Of a stretch of 64,000 bases of DNA, positions 48,301 through 54,008 are shown piece by piece. The notes beneath the pieces are model-generated. The model saw only the letters and a program-made list of their open reading frames with translations, had not been told where the DNA came from and did not search any database. Position numbers and translations under genes: made by a program. Source of the stretch: Legionella fallonii LLAP-10 (GTDB lineage: Bacteria > Pseudomonadota > Gammaproteobacteria > Legionellales > Legionellaceae); the NCBI RefSeq assembly GCF_000953135.1, contig NZ_LN614827.1, positions 3,608,501-3,672,500 on the forward strand, written 5' to 3'. Numbering within the stretch: the stretch's first letter is position 1; every line of letters starts with the position of its first letter.

Positions 48301-48467
48301 TCACGAATACTCTCAGGCAGTGCCGCTAATCCCTTCGAGATTTCCTCCTGATCCCTCATCAACTCCTGATAAGCAAAAGTAATTAGGGTGGCTCTTAGGA
48401 TTTGCGCTGAATCCCCAGAAAAATTAATAGCATTAATACCATTAACAAATTTTTTGCAGTACGCCAT
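36339..48467 (-). CDS. Giant 4042-residue protein: kinase domain, ankyrin-like region and 6 x 211-residue coiled-coil repeats
   Basis: Residues 1-800 are helical. A eukaryotic-like kinase domain (about 815-1130) has the Gly loop G823-V-G-Q-Y-G828, a candidate ATP Lys845 (VIKKG), catalytic loop H1001-N-D1003-I-K-P-E-N1008, IDWATGG with Asp1025 in place of DFG, and GTLPYISP. Residues about 1370-1690 hold ankyrin-like helical pairs (LLHYAAEQGL, HPLLIAAQNSNYAGVKKLI). A coiled coil starts near 1800 and includes six tandem 211-residue units (1965-3230). Then comes an acidic stretch with two RLKRKxDExDHG motifs (about 3390-3430) and a helical C-terminus. No signal peptide. GAGGGAT before the ATG. 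Most likely a Dot/Icm effector. Substrate and target unknown. Confidence 0.9.
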   Translation of the reverse strand: MAYCKKFVNGINAINFSGDSAQILRATLITFAYQELMRDQEEISKGLAALPESIRDNVAANEQLNLYKAKKREALLQIETRMKALSEQYESALKHKAELNIRDEAPAFIKSLAQNFRDIKHLAYTLSDAPPAIKALQTQLYIEVLSKLERSEQEIQLKTLSLANIQDMIVQAIRLYESNPQDVQLRAQCQRLAQMGFYEIVRRDCSNVNPVADEPTKYVKYQQFINLLYSKLINVRQSTIIDNLSDYRATNGQSIGDLLAEVERKVHIGKAGDWINDEKINALKARKALFDALRFGREDRLEYAEKTKANLARDLFWARNIRDEELFTKSKGTDETFARLAQMRYLRADKLFKAEKEITAINYKYPDRLDYVKLQDLLTNIYAGAKAKNLKKGDVTARFKETGEPDIERHIEAIFNAQSSKPIVSLLANGDIEINFFNIDNDEAFRKKLVQIIGKNGGFAREIKNLMPEFIKEKAITDKIGCIPIRGKSIADIKQKLTAMELSREAKVACQAILDQVEHSINASEPSEIRSLPFSNSEELLLRQLLELYPVLKVTQVQNALNAPTLAVKSQLTTTLEGACVHVRAGRYKEALDTPGLEASLTTAYNKLSLEDPAGAPENLKPIIQKSIVIESSKRERAAKANALEEAFRSGVDVARKVEAIFLEEYRGMQETLKLKTPQEVDRMEKDIKSMAEEMTRLYGRTRNGEPALTAVEQDAYFSILKQIAGAIHPTDVSTVQFKVKHSVTGEHTVAVLNDKGILVRNVTLNIGAVKLPYSLVKPAGGEFIFSYGGSRGVIAPFEGLDEAYAGGEKKKGRLFTHSRLLGVGQYGSVKEVESLLSGLNQVIKKGYVPESDASSTFKEESRAELRTRPLTSRNDPLYRIESDLLKFISITEQERSGLISGGTQYWIENDKVRTAGKLFAKTGAPKQYQILTDRAKGDTFADTANKQLSLLPKADIAYHNPLKRKEFSEAELVQSLKDGLDLSQAIVGEAHRFATLGFSHNDIKPENFLYKRNPDGSYQVKYIDWATGGFERTYGAVSEKSAVELFTELFGPDLAEQPKPSVDGNQCSDSCGRYVIKTGQGIRYGVNPTLQILHGARNGTLPYISPKVLADDAPRVDLNTVLENSNPYMDNWALTAMIFGVCNRNAYFTLVKGRAVIDYVVPGVLDVDGKIPAGLKIVNMAKFNEFFACDKVKDKVTQESDIASKQDAVMFIPSNQREGEPLHLYRRLQNIRNVLDTPARRLVVDGPEQRIIRDIDDILISVRAAVSNGQGFNKDQLTNLLARAQHCIRAYEKLKDPGHQQALAHSEALQAIFDADDRVPLIADDLSAPVGELKRMDVLCTYPSTPTQKDKAIAILNHTIDERQLNDKFIGPRAPFETLFVECIAKGQNQILNALLAKIPRESNPTFIAQVKARGLLHYAAEQGLSDVFDNLIIALDRAGARPEDIFKLMMEEYGPSKATKTAPYVKWSADCFHIAIRNNNARQLTSILKLLPKGHGDDKVISHALHLCAVLGNKDLFTLIINKYNQLNTELTDQITPEKVLGMLFPPDDTSPYHLFLSDENTSDVTPFEQLQAKPKVSEMFLLASPPGTHAHPLLIAAQNSNYAGVKKLIKLGNDIGLSKDQATVLFTQTDDNGKNLFNYVLEQGQFPVLTEMLVEIKTKCKDPEKVLVHLLSNPHPVNPLRNFLTSEKNEVLQFRILNQLFNEISPDFRAPELQLYRMVALLVNEEWLLEKANNANSHPALRELLHNDKLSTENKVALFKKLADDAPRDSVAKAFYSQLLIELTPRDLVIAPPVSLDVPVDVMQEVAIQRQDLSHAIKALASERDSLSKLTKSIRNLEGEFEQLTRHKDELSLSLEAERERSRMAAAEVSSTKKHLEEAMRRSSELEEAIHREHIEHAEEIGRLNGQIKLGGLKAEEAQNELVKARADHEKELERLRQELAQSERLRLGLEERIKQQEREYEKLQRQSEALGKTNTELSDQVGSLESRVEELTGLQVSLTKQLDAERAASALARKGLEETKETLQQAVLDSERLRIEISELTQAHQNKVRELEEDKVHGTELLAEERLSHQSALEALQSKVHLADQSREELRSRLELQADELRQGELRVKDLLGQIHDWSERHKSLDSDLSLARGEADELRKQMVVQEALLEQTKEQSHEHLTALQLLQVAHEKLQRQSEALGKTNTELSDQVGSLESRVEELTGLQVSLTKQLDAERAASALARKGLEETKETLQQAVLDSERLRIEISELTQAHQNKVRELEEDKVHGTELLAEERLSHQSALEALQSKVHLADQSREELRGRLELQADELRQGELRVKDLLGQIHDWSERHKSLDSDLSLARGEADELRKQMVVQGALLEQTKEQSHEHLTALQLLQVAHEKLQRQSEALGKTNTELSDQVGSLESRVEELTGLQVSLTKQLDAERAASALARKGLEETKETLQQAVLDSERLRIEISELTQAHQNKVRELEEDKVHGTELLAEERLSHQSALEALQSKVHLADQSREELRSRLELQADELRQGELRVKDLLGQIHDWSERHKSLDSDLSLARGEADELRKQMVVQGALLEQTKEQSHEHLTALQLLQVAHEKLQRQSEALGKTNTELSDQVGSLESRVEELTGLQVSLTKQLDAERAASALARKGLEETKETLQQAVLDSERLRIEISELTQAHQNKVRELEEDKVHGTELLAEERLSHQSALEALQSKVHLADQSREELRSRLELQADELRQGELRVKDLLGQIHDWSERHKSLDSDLSLARGEADELRKQMVVQGALLEQTKEQSHEHLTALQLLQVAHEKLQRQSEALGKTNTELSDQVGSLESRVEELTGLQVSLTKQLDAERAASALARKGLEETKETLQQAVLDSERLRIEISELTQAHQNKVRELEEDKVHGTELLAEERLSHQSALEALQSKVHLADQSREELRSRLELQADELRQGELRVKDLLGQIHDWSERHKSLDSDLSLARGEADELRKQMVVQGALLEQTKEQSHEHLTALQLLQVAHEKLQRQSEALGKTNTELSDQVGSLESRVEELTGLQVSLTKQLDAERAASALARKGLEETKETLQQAVLDSERLRIEISELTQAHQNKVRELEEDKVHGTELLAEERLSHQSALEALQSKVHLADQSREELRSRLELQADELRQGELRVKDLLGQIHDWSERHKSLDSDLSLARGEADELRKQMVVQGALLEQTKEQSHEHLTALQLLQVAHEKLQRQSELLGNTNSELLGKVENLEQSIRIKDLELDRIRQEDARQRSLVTEKDKEILKLRDTLKQVAQQKAVLALKEEIAEIDDLDELRFIASAKDTEDLYNRTKLKRRDEIDALYDEEAVGEVADFASARLTALQDKAPPLRDKVDRDVEVPVDHKEKDKPRLKRKGDESDHGVREAEDENEVEDVEDKSRLKRKHDEIDHGITDEESVKDKDREEDAVLEIEQEEASERRELRALENNVLKKMDLVDNPDLLKAIEDAEDAGALVDALKDIGVDEEDAHRLAADEESFERLKSAARDRRSGHVDALKALLDEVKRSKDYELLQLVKLAGNKKDLLNAKTEFSSLNPKHLRALLDVEKDIREIAKAARTRIVQLENIRANENTKILSGESQWRALQNYNEDRLRSVMEKIEPLNEVRNELVALSQTPMVWINPAFQGSAKEYALELEAYFEKLSEGCDQLVPYLDRQRCDIREFLGGLPTEDDLESKPYKREVLAYRETLNRVLRRIEDELRVQLPVQRLFKGNEEKKNLLTHHGVLNIVKQAKQDRKDIQQDTAVYQITAADHLLKDKRNYLERVAAGRPVKPGEETSIEVYEDEHARPYKMTNRVQPHCFREHTVSTNQRVVGRFIEERIPRSDRVKAKIKLSVANFPDASDPDARAAYSMAMVTQLIASLKKPPSAKNPIILRGVNQEQLQCLWTAAMIISERSQHLKLEEGAIKIATTHFNPADEMEPGSNTYKADSCYKTTFEHCARLDQMITNLDQLAEDKFGHKEEHAKVRGDSGKVASLFKNKMKATLEDIKEDNQKNAPPIS
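38778..42575 (-). repeat. Six tandem 633-bp repeats inside the giant gene
   Basis: The landmark CGCGACCTGC recurs at 38781, 39414, 40047, 40680, 41313 and 41946, each exactly 633 bp apart. A copy encodes 211 residues from EKLQRQSEALGKTNTELSD to EHLTALQLLQVAH. Copies differ by only a few bases. At protein level I see one Glu/Gly change in copy 1 (VVQEALLEQ) and one Ser/Gly change in copy 2 (ELRGRLEL), counting from the N-terminus. Confidence 0.97.
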
Positions 48468-48797
48468 AGTTAAGATCCCTCAGAATCTGCTTACTTTTAA
48501 GATATTCAATACTTTAATTTTACCTAGTTAATATTAAGGGAAAATTAATGATCTCTCTGATTATAGAACAATCATACTGTATTGTACGGCCATCTGGTAT
48601 AGTAATTGAACTGTTGGATAAATTATTTTTTACTATGGTTTATATAATGATGAATGTTTCATTTGTTGATCAAAATAAGCTTCTTTCCAAGCTCGTTGTA
48701 GGACGAGAAACGTTGAGGAGTTTGTGGTAAAAATCTCTGATTTGGCTACAATATGGCCATTGAAGTCCATGCTACAAGCAAAAGGACCTGCATTACA
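48468..48797. other. Intergenic stretch upstream of the giant gene
   Basis: The AT-rich upstream region of the giant gene, with a PmrA-like site at 48530-48538. A 60-codon plus-strand frame (48548-48730) has no ribosome site or recognisable content. Nothing else is seen. Confidence 0.5.
48530..48538 (-). promoter_or_regulatory. PmrA-like half-site upstream of the giant gene
   Basis: On the minus strand the sequence is CTTAATATT, identical to the nine-base half-site published for the Legionella response regulator PmrA, 63 bases before the giant start codon. The next half-site position (AACTAGGTAAAATT) matches poorly. In AT-rich DNA a nine-base match is weak evidence alone. Confidence 0.4.
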
Positions 48798-49322
48798 TTA
48801 GAGATGGGGTGGAGATCTGTAAGCAATAGCAAGTGTTGCAGCCTCGATTAGGCGCTGATCTAATTCTGTTTTTAATTTTTCCATTTCTCTTTTTATTTCT
48901 ATTAAAAACACTTTCACTATTTTAAATGACTGATCATAAAAACTATCCGAAGAGTATTTATTTAAACTTTTAACTTCATCATCAAGAACTCTATTGGCTT
49001 TCTCATAAAATTCATCGTTGGTCAAATGATCCATATTGATTAGGCCTAAGATAGTATGCTCTCGCCCGAACCGTTTATCTAAATCACAAAGGCATTGATC
49101 TAGCAAATACCCACAAGTACGCAAATGCATTTCGGTCTTTTCATCTACAGGAATAGCACTGATCATGGCGGTCAATTTATCAAGGCAGGAAATTTGAAAT
49201 GAAGGAAGGGCATTTTTTCGTTGACTGCGCGTTTCAGTCAAAAGCTTTAATAGTATTTCTTTTGAATCCAGTTTTTTCTTGGACTCCGGTAACAATATTG
49301 CTTCTGAGTCTGACTTGGGCAC
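48798..49322 (-). CDS. Helical protein of unknown function (174 aa)
   Basis: A charged, mainly helical protein with no signal peptide or membrane segment. It begins MPKSDSEAILLPESKKKL, has a central pair of cysteines in GYLLDQCLCDLDKRF and a C-terminal amphipathic helix (VKVFLIEIKREMEKLKTELD). I do not recognise it. The start is a GTG at 49322 with AAGGA about nine bases upstream. It lies upstream of the giant gene on the same strand, 330 bases away, so it is probably transcribed separately. Confidence 0.55.
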   Translation of the reverse strand: MPKSDSEAILLPESKKKLDSKEILLKLLTETRSQRKNALPSFQISCLDKLTAMISAIPVDEKTEMHLRTCGYLLDQCLCDLDKRFGREHTILGLINMDHLTNDEFYEKANRVLDDEVKSLNKYSSDSFYDQSFKIVKVFLIEIKREMEKLKTELDQRLIEAATLAIAYRSPPHL

Positions 49323-49453
49323 GACACAATATCCTTACAATACGCTAGATGGTCAAAGAATAACATCAGTGATAATAAATTCAATACAATTCATTAATTT
49401 AGTACATAAAAATACAATTGTACACTTAATGGCGTCAACTTAAGGATGTGTAG

Positions 49454-49481
49454 CCCGGATTAAACAAAGTCTTAATCCGGG
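49454..49481. repeat. Perfect hairpin CCCGGATTAA/TTAATCCGGG
   Basis: Ten-base perfect arms around an 8-base loop, embedded in a longer imperfect GTAG...CTAC palindrome. It resembles the GTAGCCCGGATTA dispersed repeats between genes. No T-run is adjacent. Confidence 0.6.
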
Positions 49482-49572
49482 ATTGAGCCTACATTTTACA
49501 AAACCAATAATCCTTCGGGCGCAGAAAACATCTTTTTGAGGAGGATTAGGGTGTTATCATCTTGTTGTCTAA

Positions 49573-49890
49573 ATGAAAAAGCGTCAATATGGTGAGGTCA
49601 AAAATGTCATTGCCGCAACCTTGGGCTGTCATTACGATATCAAACAAGTTATTCTAGTTGATGAAGACATTAGTATTGATTCACCTGGGCCAATAGAATG
49701 GGCGGTCGCTACCCGCATCCAAGCGAATATAGATTTAGTAGTCATAAATAGAGTACTAGGATCAAAATTAGATCCTTCAGGAAAAAACCTTGGATTAATC
49801 TCCAAAATTGGTTTGGATGCCGCCACCTATCCTGATATGCAAGAGCTCTTTATGTCAGTCAAGTGTCGGGCGAAGAGCAATTGGATATAA
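49573..49890 (+). pseudogene. C-terminal fragment of a UbiD-type decarboxylase
   Basis: 105 codons that match only the C-terminal part of UbiD: KKRQYGEVKNVIAATLGCH, IKQVILVDEDISIDSPG, PIEWAVATRIQANIDLVVI and SKLDPSGK...IGLDAA. The N-terminal three quarters, with the prenyl-FMN site, is missing. The upstream DNA is a repeat and non-coding. The tail after DAATYP diverges from the family. It is a truncated remnant, although the ATG happens to lie at the break. It overlaps nothing essential of the next gene. Confidence 0.75.
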
Positions 49891-49936
49891 AATCAGTAAT
49901 GAACCAAGATCAAACGTCAATAAAATCTTATTTAAC

Positions 49937-50437
49937 ATGATAAACGAACTAACCAATCCCTTTTGGGACTATTCTTTAACGCTTTATGCTCATGAAGAGG
50001 TAAGGCAATTATGTCTTGATTTGCAAGACAGTTATAATGCTAACGTCAATATAGTTTTATGGTGTTGTTGGTATGCTGCAGAAAAAGGGTTGGTAAGTCA
50101 GGAATTATTACAACAGATATTAATGCACAATACACCTTGGCATCAGCATGTCACCTGCCAATTAAGGCATGCACGTCAATGGCTTAAGAAGAATCAATCT
50201 AATGAGCTTGTTGAACCATATGGGCAACAGATTCTCCAACTAGAAATCACCTCAGAAGCCTTTCAGCAAAAACAACTGTATGAACTCTCCCTCGCTCAGA
50301 AAAAGACAAACCATAATCATAATAAGGTCGAAGCAGCACGTGTTAATTTGGAGTGTTATTTTGCCACACTGGCCACTAAGGTCAGTAAGCACCATTGGCA
50401 TCTTACTACTACAATCTTATTAAGCAAAATGGAATAA
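49937..50437 (+). CDS. TIGR02444 (DUF2390) family protein
   Basis: A 166-residue protein matching the TIGR02444 family: it opens NPFWDYSLTLYAHEEVRQLCL, then LQDSYNANVNIVLWCCWYA, and a helical remainder. The family is widespread in gamma-proteobacteria and of unknown function. I start it at 49937 (MINELTNPFW), where family proteins begin, because the longer frame upstream runs through the UbiD remnant in another frame. No strong ribosome site is seen. Confidence 0.8.
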   Translation: MINELTNPFWDYSLTLYAHEEVRQLCLDLQDSYNANVNIVLWCCWYAAEKGLVSQELLQQILMHNTPWHQHVTCQLRHARQWLKKNQSNELVEPYGQQILQLEITSEAFQQKQLYELSLAQKKTNHNHNKVEAARVNLECYFATLATKVSKHHWHLTTTILLSKME

Positions 50438-50787
50438 TGCGTTCCTGTGGTTCTCATAACCGTCAGGTTAAGACATATTATTATGTCCTTATAGGATAAT
50501 TATGAACCGTTCAGGCTGGTCTATGTTCACTAATTAAACCCGGATCAAAATCTTCAAAATAAAAACCAAAATCGTCTTATTCCATTAATAAACTCAATAA
50601 ACAGTCTCCCGTTCTTTTTGAGAGCTATCATTTACTCTTAGGATGAAAGGGAAAATTATTTTTTGGGCATGATAAGTACGCTTACAAAATACGGGCTTAT
50701 TTAATGACATTAAAAAGCATAAATATTCTTTATGGAGTTATCCCGAAAAATGCAAAGCATTTATACGGGATTCAGAATAAAAAATTT
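50438..50787. other. Intergenic stretch, hairpin only
   Basis: About 350 bases between convergent genes. TAAGACATA...TATGTCCTTA at about 50470 forms an imperfect hairpin without a T-run. I see no gene. Confidence 0.5.
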
Positions 50788-52884
50788 TTATTTTATGGGC
50801 GTTGGAATATTGGAATTATCCATCTCATCGGCCTCAGGCGGCGTATTTTTTTTCACGCTAAAAAGTCCCACGCCCGCAGCAACGAGACCAACGCCAGCTA
50901 CTGCGGTTGCTATACCCGCAGCCAATCCTACCCCTGTAGCAGCAAGCACAATACCAACAGCGGCAACCAAAGCCCCTAGTGCAGACATTATACCACCGAG
51001 AATTTTCATTCCTATTGAAGAGCTTTCTTCTACTTCTGCAGCATAAGTTTGATAATCCTCAGGAGTCATTTTACCTTGGAGTACCGCATGAGTGTTTATC
51101 AAAGACTCTGTAAGCTCAGGAGTAGGGGTGGCCCCTTCTTTTTTTAATTGTTCAACCTGCTTCAGTATTTTCTGAGTTTCTAGAATAATCTCTTGAAAAA
51201 CCACTCGCTTTTCAGAAGTAATCCCAGCCAATCCACTTTTTAACTTGATAAGTGCTTCCTGATATTCTTTTTCATCTTGAGATATTGATTTTATGTTTTG
51301 TGGTTGACGCATGATATTATTAAGGTTGTCACAAAAATCGATAACTCGTTGATCAAACCCCTCCACAAAATCGACAGTAAAGCGCCCTTCTTTAAATTTC
51401 AGATTTGCCAATCCTGGACCACCATCACTCGTCCTGAAATGAATCTTTTTAAAAGGCAATCCTGTATTCGCATCAACTACGAGTTGTTGAAGCTCAGCAA
51501 GAGTAGGCTCTTTATGAGGCCAGACAACAGTTGCTCCGGTAGACACCAAATTAAATCGTGCTACATCGTGTCTCGCTTCATCCTCTAGCTCAACACGTAA
51601 ATTACTATTCTTCTTTGCAAAATCAATGACATAGTTACAAATCTGATTGCGCTGTGTTTGATTAACGATCGTAGTACTCGCTGTCTCCTGTGCGCTGAGT
51701 CTATTTTGTATCGATGCATACATATTAACCAAGGATTGAGTAAGAGTGTTAACAGGTTCGCTCCCTCGTTCTTTTAATGCTTCAACTTGCTCGATCTCTT
51801 TCCCAATTTCTGCAATAACTCCTTGTCGTGAAGAGGGTATGTTAGCTACCGCTTTTTGCAGCCGCTTCAGTGCATCAAGGTATTCTTGTTCTTCTCGCCG
51901 CATTACCGATAAACTCTGAGGTTTACCAATGATTTGATTGAGCTGCTCACAAAAATCGATAACTTTTGGATCATAACCATCAACAAACTGGACAGTAAAT
52001 CGACCTTTCTCAAACTTAATATTTGCTAGTCCCGGACCACTATCCCCCCTTCTGAAACTTATTTCTTCAAAGGGCAATCCTGTCTTTGTATCAACTACGA
52101 GTTGTTGAAGCTCAGCAAGAGTAGGTTCTTTATGAAACCCGGCAATAGTCGCTCCGGTGGACGCTAAATTAAATTGAGGTCCTCCGTTCCCTAATTTAAT
52201 TCGCAATTCACTATTGTTGCTTGCAAATTGCGCTACATAGCTTAAAATTTGGTTAAGTTGGGTCTCATCAACATCTTTCGCATTGATTCTCTTTTGCGTT
52301 AAGCTATGCATATCATTTAAAGATTTCGTAAGCTCACTAGTCAATGTCTGCCCTTCTCTTTTTAATTTTCCAATCTGTTCAACTTTTTTCCGGACATCTA
52401 TGGTAATTTCTTGCTTTGAAGTTGGTACATCAGCCAATGCAGTATGCAACTTACTAAGAGCCTCTTGATATTCCCGTTCTTCTTTCTGTAGTTGACTTAA
52501 GCTCTGCGGTTTACCAATGATTTGATTAAGCTGCTCACAAAAATCGATAACTCGTTGATCAAACCTCTCCACAAAATCGACAGTAAAGCGCCCTTCTTTA
52601 AATTCCAGATTTGCCAATCCTGGACCACCATCACTCGTCCTGAAATGAATGTTTTTAAAAGGCAATCCTGTATTCGCATCAACTACGAGTTGTTGAAGCT
52701 CAGCAAGAGTAGGCTCTATATGAGGCCAGGCAACAGTCGCTCCGGTGGTCTTTAAATTAAAACGAACCGCCGAAGGGTATAACCTATTTCCCATTTCAAT
52801 GCGTAGATCCTGGTTTTTATTCGCAAATTTAAGTACGTAATTAAAAATTCGATTACATTGTTGCTGAGCAATAGGCATGATCAT
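50788..52884 (-). CDS. Three-repeat protein with C-terminal glycine-rich membrane hairpin, candidate effector
   Basis: A protein of about 698 residues built from three homologous units of roughly 200 residues, starting near 8, 211 and 412. Each contains an N-terminal helix (NYVLKFANKNQDLRIE), TGATV.WPH.EPTLAELQQLV, DxxTGLPF..I.FR..D.GPGLAN and RFTVDFV..FD.RVIDFC, then a coiled linker. The C-terminus (about 615-680) is a very hydrophobic Gly/Ala-rich hairpin (GALVAAVGIVLAATGVGLAA) and a short polar tail. There is no signal peptide, so it may insert into membranes after delivery. The start is an ATG at 52884 or 52878; a TTG at 52890 is also in frame. Confidence 0.75.
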   Translation of the reverse strand: MIMPIAQQQCNRIFNYVLKFANKNQDLRIEMGNRLYPSAVRFNLKTTGATVAWPHIEPTLAELQQLVVDANTGLPFKNIHFRTSDGGPGLANLEFKEGRFTVDFVERFDQRVIDFCEQLNQIIGKPQSLSQLQKEEREYQEALSKLHTALADVPTSKQEITIDVRKKVEQIGKLKREGQTLTSELTKSLNDMHSLTQKRINAKDVDETQLNQILSYVAQFASNNSELRIKLGNGGPQFNLASTGATIAGFHKEPTLAELQQLVVDTKTGLPFEEISFRRGDSGPGLANIKFEKGRFTVQFVDGYDPKVIDFCEQLNQIIGKPQSLSVMRREEQEYLDALKRLQKAVANIPSSRQGVIAEIGKEIEQVEALKERGSEPVNTLTQSLVNMYASIQNRLSAQETASTTIVNQTQRNQICNYVIDFAKKNSNLRVELEDEARHDVARFNLVSTGATVVWPHKEPTLAELQQLVVDANTGLPFKKIHFRTSDGGPGLANLKFKEGRFTVDFVEGFDQRVIDFCDNLNNIMRQPQNIKSISQDEKEYQEALIKLKSGLAGITSEKRVVFQEIILETQKILKQVEQLKKEGATPTPELTESLINTHAVLQGKMTPEDYQTYAAEVEESSSIGMKILGGIMSALGALVAAVGIVLAATGVGLAAGIATAVAGVGLVAAGVGLFSVKKNTPPEADEMDNSNIPTPIK

Positions 52885-53317
52885 ATCCAAGGCAGTTATA
52901 AGTTCTTAAATTATACACAAACGTCATTTAATAATCAAATAAACCGATTTAAGCTATTAATTCATATCATCTCTTAATTGTCATTAACTTCTTGCTCAAA
53001 AGCTAGAAATGATGAACATCTTATTTTTCGTCCGCTAATCTTAAAACTTAAGCATGAAATTATCCTAAAAATAAATACAAAAAATAAGTTAGTGATAATT
53101 CAAAAATAGTTTATGTGATTAATTTGACAGAGAAAGGATCTACTACAATAATGTAATCCAATATAAATATTGGTATAAAAATACTGCATTTTTATCATAT
53201 AAATGTCGCAAATTTTGTAGGATAACGGTTGAATAGCATAGTCACCCCTATCCAATATAAGCATTATGCCAAACTCATGTTAATTATGGTTGAACAATAG
53301 AAAATGGAGATTTAATT
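52885..53317. other. Divergent intergenic region
   Basis: About 430 AT-rich bases between the three-repeat gene and dps. It contains the minus-strand promoter at 52910-52938. The dps side has ATGGAGAT as ribosome site. I see no clear operator or gene. Confidence 0.5.
52910..52938 (-). promoter_or_regulatory. Sigma-70-type promoter of the three-repeat gene
   Basis: On the minus strand TTGATT (52933-52938) and TATAAT (52910-52915) are separated by exactly 17 bases and lie about 30 bases before the start codon. Confidence 0.6.
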
Positions 53318-53824
53318 ATGTCAGACTCACATAATACGGCAGAAAAGCATTCTTTTCCCACAGACTTAGATGACAAAGTACGTCATCAAATGGCTCTAGT
53401 CATCAACCCACTCATTGCTGACATTTTTGCTCTTTTTATCAAAACTAAAAATTTTCATTGGCATATGTCTGGTAGCCATTTTCGCGATTACCATTTACTT
53501 TTAGATGATCATGCAGACCAAATCTTTAATATGATAGACATATTAGCTGAGCGTGTTAGGAAATTAGGAAAAAAGACTATCCATTCTATAAGCGAAATAG
53601 CCCAGTTACAAAAAATACAAGATAATAACAAAGAGCATATGCATGCTGATGCCATGTTAGAAGAACTAATGAATGATAATAAAGCGCTAACTGAACGCAT
53701 GCGTTCCGCCCATGAAGTCTGCAGTGGTGGTAATGATGTAGCAACCACCAGTTTATTGGAAAACTTTATCGACGAAACAGAAAGAAGAACTTGGTTTTTA
53801 TACGAAACCCTGCAAAATCATTAA
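53318..53824 (+). CDS. dps: Dps-family DNA-protecting ferritin-like protein
   Basis: A 168-residue four-helix protein that would form a dodecamer, oxidise Fe2+ with H2O2 and protect DNA in starvation. The ferroxidase signature is intact: KTKNFHWHMSGSHFRDYHLLLDDHADQIF with the metal-binding His and Asp residues, and AERVRKLG. The N-terminus is short and lysine-poor, so DNA binding may be weak. ATGGAGAT precedes the start. The gene is monocistronic. Confidence 0.94.
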   Translation: MSDSHNTAEKHSFPTDLDDKVRHQMALVINPLIADIFALFIKTKNFHWHMSGSHFRDYHLLLDDHADQIFNMIDILAERVRKLGKKTIHSISEIAQLQKIQDNNKEHMHADAMLEELMNDNKALTERMRSAHEVCSGGNDVATTSLLENFIDETERRTWFLYETLQNH

Positions 53825-54008
53825 TAGTCCTCATCATTAAAGCTCCCGAAGAGGTCTAATTCTTGATGCCGTAGTCTGGTTGGCACCAATAGACCAATCA
53901 GACGACCTTGTCATTTTATAGACTATTTCATGACTCATGATGGACGTTACTTCCTAATTTAGGTTACTATACACTCCATATGTCCGCGGTATATCCATTA
54001 CATTCACT

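Noticed and set aside
48548..48730. 60-codon plus-strand open frame upstream of the giant gene
   Set aside because: No ribosome site and no protein-like pattern. The region is better explained as the promoter region of the giant gene.
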